In this document: positions 60,570 through 64,000 of the stretch, piece by piece
Position numbering within the stretch: the first letter of the stretch is position 1
How the letters are laid out: each line of letters begins with the position of its first letter
Origin: PALSA-555 sp963821325
GTDB taxonomy: Bacteria; Actinomycetota; Acidimicrobiia; IMCC26256; PALSA-555
Reading direction: 5' to 3'
Length of the DNA stretch: 64,000 nucleotides
NCBI GenBank assembly: GCA_963821325.1
Contig: CAWGDC010000005.1
Coordinates: 372,001 to 436,000 of the forward strand
Notes under the pieces: model-generated
Told to the model about the DNA's origin: nothing
The model's input: the letters and a program-made list of their open reading frames with translations, nothing else
Databases searched by the model: none
Translations under genes and position numbers: made by a program

Positions 60570-61013
60570 GTGGCGGACGAAGCTCACGAGCACATCACCG
60601 TCGCGGCGTCGCCGAGCCGCTGCTACGACGTCGCCGTCGACTTCGAGCGCTACCCGACCTGGGCGCGTGACGTGAAGGACGTGACCGTGCTCGACCGCGA
60701 CGACGAGGGGCGTGGCCACACCGTCGAGTACCGCGTCGCCGGGCTCGGCCAGAGCATCCGCTACGTGCTCGAATACGACTACGCGGACACGCCCACGGCG
60801 TTCTCGTGGCGACTCGTCGAGAGCGACAAGCTGCGCAGCCTCGACGGCCGGTACGGGTTCGAGGCCGACGGTGACGCCACACGCGTCGCCTACGATCTCG
60901 CCATCGACGTGGCGATCCCCCTCCCGGGGCTGATCAAGCGTCAGGCGGCTCGCATGATCGTCGCCACTGCCCTCAAAGAGCTCAAGAACGAGTCAGAGCG
61001 TCACCCACCCTGA
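60570..61013 (+). CDS. SRPBCC (START-like/polyketide-cyclase) protein
   Basis: A 147-residue protein of the SRPBCC helix-grip fold. HITVAASPSRCYDVAVDFER, the YPTWARDVKDVTVLDRDDEG segment, FSWRLVESDKLRSLDGRYGF and the C-terminal helix KRQAARMIVATALKELKNES are typical of the actinobacterial family that lies beside the ROK glucokinase. It probably binds a lipid or other hydrophobic ligand. GTG at 60570 was chosen as the start. Confidence 0.87.
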   Translation: MADEAHEHITVAASPSRCYDVAVDFERYPTWARDVKDVTVLDRDDEGRGHTVEYRVAGLGQSIRYVLEYDYADTPTAFSWRLVESDKLRSLDGRYGFEADGDATRVAYDLAIDVAIPLPGLIKRQAARMIVATALKELKNESERHPP

Positions 61014-61055
61014 AGGGAACCGACCCCCACGGGCGGGCTGGCGGGGAAGGAACCG

Positions 61056-61370
61056 ATGGCACCCGCTCCCGAGCCGCAGGCGGCACCTGACGCCGACCCG
61101 CGCCCGGCCGTCGACGCACCGCGCGACGCACCGCCCGACACCGGGCCGCCCGCGCCGACCGCGATCGAGTCGCTCATCAACGCCCTGCTCGAGGCGGGCC
61201 CCGACGTCGCCGAGCACGTGGTCCGCGCCGCCCAGGAGCTGCTGCTCGCCGCGCAGGCCGTCGTCGATGCCGCCGACCGGGCCGTCGAGGAGCAGCACGG
61301 GCTGCGCACCGCCGCCGAGGCCGCCGAGACCGGCGGCGCGACCGTGCACGCCATCGACCGCAACGAGTGA
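61056..61370 (+). CDS. Small Ala/Pro-rich conserved protein
   Basis: A 104-residue acidic protein. The N-terminal 35 residues are Pro, Ala and Asp rich and probably disordered. The rest forms helices, AIESLINALLEAGPDVAEHV and AAQELLLAAQAVVDAADRAV, compatible with a coiled coil. ATG at 61056 has GGAAGGAA upstream. The stop overlaps the ROK kinase GTG by 4 bases. Small proteins of this kind commonly sit between SRPBCC and glucokinase genes in actinobacteria, but I do not know the function. Confidence 0.72.
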   Translation: MAPAPEPQAAPDADPRPAVDAPRDAPPDTGPPAPTAIESLINALLEAGPDVAEHVVRAAQELLLAAQAVVDAADRAVEEQHGLRTAAEAAETGGATVHAIDRNE

Positions 61371-62320
61371 CGTCGCCCGGCTCGCCGACGGTCGGCGTCG
61401 ACCTCGGCGGCACGAACGTCCGCGTCGCGGTCGTGGACCGCGACGGGCACGTCGACGCGGAGGAGCGCGCCCCGACGCCCCTTGACTGGCCGGCGCTACG
61501 GGCCACGATCACCACCCTCGTCGGACGGCTCCGCGCCACCCATCCCACCGCGGACGCCGTCGGGGTGGGCGCCGCCGGGCTCATCGACCGCGACGGCACC
61601 GTGCACTACGCGCCGAACATCCCCCGGCTGATCCGCGTCCCGCTCCGGGCGGCCTTGGTCGAGAGCCTCGACCTGCCCGTCGTGGTCGACAACGACGCGA
61701 ACGCCGCGGCGTGGGGCGAGCTGTGCCACGGAGCTGCCCGCGGTGTCGCGCACGGGCTCGTCATCACGCTCGGCACGGGCATCGGCGGCGGCATCATCAG
61801 CGACGGTCGAATCCTCCGGGGCGCGCACGGCTTCGCTGCCGAGGTCGGCCACTGGCCGTTCGACCCGTCCGGGCCGGAGTGCGCGTGCGGGGAGTGGGGG
61901 CACTGGGAGGCGCTCGCCTCGGGTCGCGCCCTCGGGGCGCTGGCCCGCGCCGCCGCCGCGGCGGGTGACGCCCCCAAGGTGCTCGCCCGCGCCGGTGGCG
62001 ACCTTCGGGCCGTCACGGGCGTCGACGTCGCCGACGCCGCGACGGCGGGCGACGCCGACGGGCTGCGCATCCTCGAGGCGTACGCCCGCCGCGTCGCGCT
62101 CGGCTTCGCCGGGCTCGTCAACATCCTCGACCCGGAGGTGATCGTGGTCTCCGGTGGGCTCGTCGAGCTCGGCGACGTGCTCCTCGCGCCGCTCCGCGAC
62201 GCCTTCGGCGGCCACCTCGAGGGCGCCCCCTATCGGCCGTTGGTTCCGATCGTCCCCGCCGCGCTCGGCGAACGCGCCGGGGTGGTGGGCGCCGCCGCCC
62301 TCGCCCGGGAGCTCGGTTAG
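61367..62320 (+). CDS. ROK-family glucokinase-like sugar kinase
   Basis: A 317-residue ROK kinase, phosphorylating glucose (or polyphosphate-dependent). TVGVDLGGTNVRVAVVDRDG is the ATP phosphate loop, VVDNDANAAAWGELCHGAAR carries the catalytic Asp, and LVITLGTGIGGGIISDGRIL the second loop. The zinc site, normally C-x-C-G-x2-G-C, reads CACGEWGHWEA, with His replacing the last Cys. It is coupled by GTGA to the small gene upstream. Its end overlaps the convergent LCP gene by 4 bases. Confidence 0.88.
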   Translation: MTSPGSPTVGVDLGGTNVRVAVVDRDGHVDAEERAPTPLDWPALRATITTLVGRLRATHPTADAVGVGAAGLIDRDGTVHYAPNIPRLIRVPLRAALVESLDLPVVVDNDANAAAWGELCHGAARGVAHGLVITLGTGIGGGIISDGRILRGAHGFAAEVGHWPFDPSGPECACGEWGHWEALASGRALGALARAAAAAGDAPKVLARAGGDLRAVTGVDVADAATAGDADGLRILEAYARRVALGFAGLVNILDPEVIVVSGGLVELGDVLLAPLRDAFGGHLEGAPYRPLVPIVPAALGERAGVVGAAALARELG

Positions 62321-63438
62321 CTGCTCGATGTGCAGGGCGCCGTGTTCGGCGCCGCGGGCCCGAGCGCGGCCGTGTCGTTGATGGAGGCGTGCAGCACCTG
62401 TCCGGGCGGCACCGTCGTCGCGGTCGTGCCCCCGCCGGCGGGGCTCGCGCCCGGCGTCGTCGCCGTCGGGTTGCTCCCGACGCCGGTTCCGCCGACGCTC
62501 TGGATCATCGCGTCGGCGGCCGGGTTGCTCAGGTAGAGGACCGACTCGCCCTGCTGGTCGGGCCCCTCGGCTGACGGGATCGTCGCGAACCTGACGTGGT
62601 GCGTGTCGTTGGGGTTGATGCCCACGAACGTGTCCACGAGGGTCAGGACGTCGTCACGGGACAGACCGGCGTCGACGGTCAGGTGCTTCAGGACCTGATC
62701 GGCGATCGTGTTGGCCGTGAGCGGGTTGTGCGCCGCCCGCTCGGCGGCCAGCGTCGCGAGGCGTCGCACGAAGTCCTGTTGTCGCGCGATCCGGTCGATG
62801 TCGGGGATGGCGTCGGCCGACAGCCACTCGTCCCGCGTGGAGCTGTAGTACGAGAGGCCCCGCGAACGGACGTACTGCAGCGCGTCGAGGCCGCCGAACT
62901 CCTTGCAGCCGGCCACCGGCGAGTAGAAGCCCGAGACGGGGTCCTTCGCCGGGTAGGGGACATACACCGGCACCGAGCCGATCGCCTCCACGACCCCCTT
63001 GAACGCGGGATAGTCGACCTGGACGTAGTGGTTGATCGGGATCCCGAAGTCGGCCCGCATCGTGTCGATGACGAGCTGTGGCCCCCCGTTGTTGGACGCG
63101 TTGATCTTCGCCCGGCCGTGCCCGGGGATGTTGACCCACAGGTCACGGGGAAACGAGACCACGAGCGCCGTGCGGCGGCTCGGGTCGACCCGGACCACCC
63201 ACATCGTGTCCGAGAGCTCGTCGAGGGCCGCCTGGTCGGCCCCGAGGACCAGGAAGTTGACCGGGCCGCTCGTGGCGATGGCGGTGTGGACGTTGACCCG
63301 CCGCGCCGTGGCGAGCTTGGCGTCGATCAGCGTGTTCACGGCGACGACGCCCCCGGCCATCGCGGCCGAGGCGAGGCAGAGCGCAAGGGCGAATCGCAGC
63401 GCCAGCGCTCGGACGGCTCGGTGGCGTCGCCGAGGCAC
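62317..63438 (-). CDS. LCP (LytR-CpsA-Psr) family cell-wall glycopolymer ligase
   Basis: A 373-residue membrane-anchored LCP protein. The N-terminal membrane helix is ALALRFALALCLASAAMAGG. The LCP domain starts VNFLVLGADQAALDELSDTM, with the phosphate-binding Arg in LVVSFPRDLWVNIPGHGRAK and INASNNGGPQLVIDTMRADF; DALQYVRSRGLSYYSSTRDE and RIARQQDFVRRLA supply further conserved Arg. It attaches glycopolymers to peptidoglycan outside the membrane. The C-terminal tail is Thr, Gly and Pro rich with a final Cys. GTG at 63438. Confidence 0.9.
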   Translation of the reverse strand: MPRRRHRAVRALALRFALALCLASAAMAGGVVAVNTLIDAKLATARRVNVHTAIATSGPVNFLVLGADQAALDELSDTMWVVRVDPSRRTALVVSFPRDLWVNIPGHGRAKINASNNGGPQLVIDTMRADFGIPINHYVQVDYPAFKGVVEAIGSVPVYVPYPAKDPVSGFYSPVAGCKEFGGLDALQYVRSRGLSYYSSTRDEWLSADAIPDIDRIARQQDFVRRLATLAAERAAHNPLTANTIADQVLKHLTVDAGLSRDDVLTLVDTFVGINPNDTHHVRFATIPSAEGPDQQGESVLYLSNPAADAMIQSVGGTGVGSNPTATTPGASPAGGGTTATTVPPGQVLHASINDTAALGPAAPNTAPCTSSS

Positions 63439-63509
63439 GGTCAGGGTCCGGCCGGGCCGATCGTCGGGTAGCCACCCGTCGGCGCCTGAGCTGGAAGGAG
63501 GAGCCTGAC

Positions 63510-63626
63510 ATGCCGTCTCACGGTGCTGGCCCTTCGTGGCGTGGCTGCTGTCCGCGGTGCGGACGGAACGAGCCGGGGGCCCTGAGGCTAGGCGGGCCGG
63601 CCGCCAAAGGACCGACGGGCGGCTGA
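63510..63626 (+). CDS. Possible 38-residue protein with a very strong ribosome binding site
   Basis: ATG at 63510 is preceded by AAGGAGGAG (63495-63503) at a 6-base spacing, the best Shine-Dalgarno I noticed in the window. The frame runs MPSHGAGPSWRGCCPRCGRN and on to a TGA at 63624-63626. It contains a Cys cluster (CCPRC) that might bind metal. The same bases can fold into hairpins, so it may instead be a leader peptide or an RNA element. The rest of the 316-base gap between the LCP and TadE genes shows nothing else I can support. Confidence 0.4.
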   Translation: MPSHGAGPSWRGCCPRCGRNEPGALRLGGPAAKGPTGG

Positions 63627-63639
63627 GGGAGGACCCTCA
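63550..63639 (+). promoter_or_regulatory. Array of three hairpins upstream of the TadE-like gene
   Basis: GTCCGC-GGT-GCGGAC (63550-63564), GCCGCC-N12-GGCGGC (63600-63623) and TGAGGG-AGGA-CCCTCA (63624-63639) are perfect stems; the last two abut without a gap. They overlap the end and stop codon of the short reading frame at 63510. They could form a structured leader or attenuator for the pilus gene. I found no match to a riboswitch consensus I know. Confidence 0.4.
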
Positions 63640-63754
63640 CCCGCCCTGGCTGCGAGGCCTGTCCAATCGATCCGGACCTCAAGTTCGGGCGGGCGTCGTG
63701 CCGACATAGGAGCCAGAGCGAACAGTGGGGCCGGCAGGCACTGGAGGGTGTGTG

Positions 63755-64000
63755 GTGCCGCGCTTGACGCGCAGTGAGCGTGGGGCGGCGCTGGTCGAGA
63801 CGGCCATCTTGTTGCCCGTCCTCATCATCGTCGTCTTCGGCATCATCGAATGGTCCTCGGCGTACCACGACTCGTCGATCACATCGGACGCGGCACGGGC
63901 CGGTGGCCGGATCGCAGCCGCGGAACCGTTGAACCCTGACTACGCGCTGAACGCCGCCTCAGCGGCCGATTCGGCCCTGGAGACCCTCCCGTCGAACGAG
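63755..64000 (+). CDS. TadE/TadG-like pilus assembly protein, partial
   Basis: The N-terminal 82 residues of a TadE-type pseudopilin-like protein: PRLTRSERGAALVETAILLP, then LIIVVFGIIEWSSAYHDSSI. The RGAALVE-x-A motif followed by one membrane helix is diagnostic of the TadE domain. TadE-like proteins help assemble tight-adherence (Flp) pili. GTG at 63755 is preceded by GGAGG at 63743-63747; a GTG one codon earlier is also possible. The gene runs past the window end. Confidence 0.85.
   Translation, partial: MPRLTRSERGAALVETAILLPVLIIVVFGIIEWSSAYHDSSITSDAARAGGRIAAAEPLNPDYALNAASAADSALETLPSNE

Noticed and set aside
63420..63755. Possible c-di-GMP riboswitch before the pilus gene
   Set aside because: Pilus genes are sometimes under such control, but the GCAAAGCC-like core and paired GGTAGCC receptor of the known class are not present in order.
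1..64000. CRISPR arrays, tRNA/rRNA genes, insertion sequences, phage genes
   Set aside because: No regularly spaced direct repeats, conserved RNA signatures, transposase motifs or phage structural genes were seen. The lone recombinase has no recognisable element boundaries.

Overview
The window is very GC-rich (roughly 70% or more by eye) and densely coded. Many starts are GTG, many genes overlap by 4 bases (GTGA or ATGA), and many start codons lie only 6-8 bases after a TANNNT box, as in leaderless actinobacterial mRNAs. The gene content also points to Actinomycetota: a PimB-type mannosyltransferase, an LLM (F420-type) oxidoreductase, an LCP cell-wall ligase, a ROK glucokinase next to an SRPBCC protein, and many CoA-thioester catabolic genes. 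An uncultured acidimicrobial lineage is my guess; nothing here proves the class. No rRNA, tRNA, IS element or CRISPR array was seen.

Layout. 1-12 kb: two amidohydrolases, a tyrosine recombinase, an SDR, a short TPP-enzyme-like protein, a NIPSNAP-like protein with a class III CoA-transferase and TetR regulator, an exopolyphosphatase, an aldehyde dehydrogenase and a class II aldolase. 12-22 kb: SDRs, an LLM oxidoreductase, a methyltransferase, a block of acyl-CoA synthetases, VOC and MaoC proteins, and a thiolase. 22-29 kb: hisN, an FGGY kinase, then a P450, ferredoxin, alpha/beta hydrolase and double-length acyl-CoA dehydrogenase. 29-36 kb: two secreted beta-propeller proteins, a LysM protein, a phosphatase, a thioesterase, a urate-hydroxylase-like membrane protein and an acyl-CoA dehydrogenase. 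36-40 kb: an Rrf2 regulator divergent from a sulfonate/nitrate-type ABC transporter. 40-59 kb: a large acyl-CoA catabolic region with two lipid-transfer-type thiolases (one paired with a DUF35 protein), four enoyl-CoA hydratases across the window's catabolic set, SDRs, MaoC, a tandem CoA-transferase, an ADP-forming acyl-CoA ligase and a flavin reductase. 59-64 kb: envelope and sugar genes (PimB, SRPBCC, ROK kinase, LCP) and the start of a TadE-like pilus gene.

How the genes fit together: P450 plus ferredoxin could oxidise a hydrophobic substrate, synthetases and CoA-transferases would activate it, and dehydrogenases, hydratases, SDRs and thiolases or aldolases would shorten it. Several members resemble sterol side-chain enzymes (FadE34-like, HSD4-like, Ltp/DUF35), but the substrate cannot be read from sequence.

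Main new observation: one palindrome, TGAC-N6-GTCA, sits in four divergent promoter regions (21.1, 46.2, 49.9 and 57.0 kb), each flanked by acyl-CoA catabolic genes on both sides. In the three clearest cases it lies 2-3 bases upstream of a candidate -10 box. This suggests one regulator controlling the whole catabolic set. Other leads are a 43-residue protein behind a MerR-type promoter, and a 38-codon reading frame with a very strong ribosome binding site in a structured leader before the TadE gene.

Caution: about 17 genes contain single-base frameshifts, most likely assembly errors. Their coordinates are given across the breaks.
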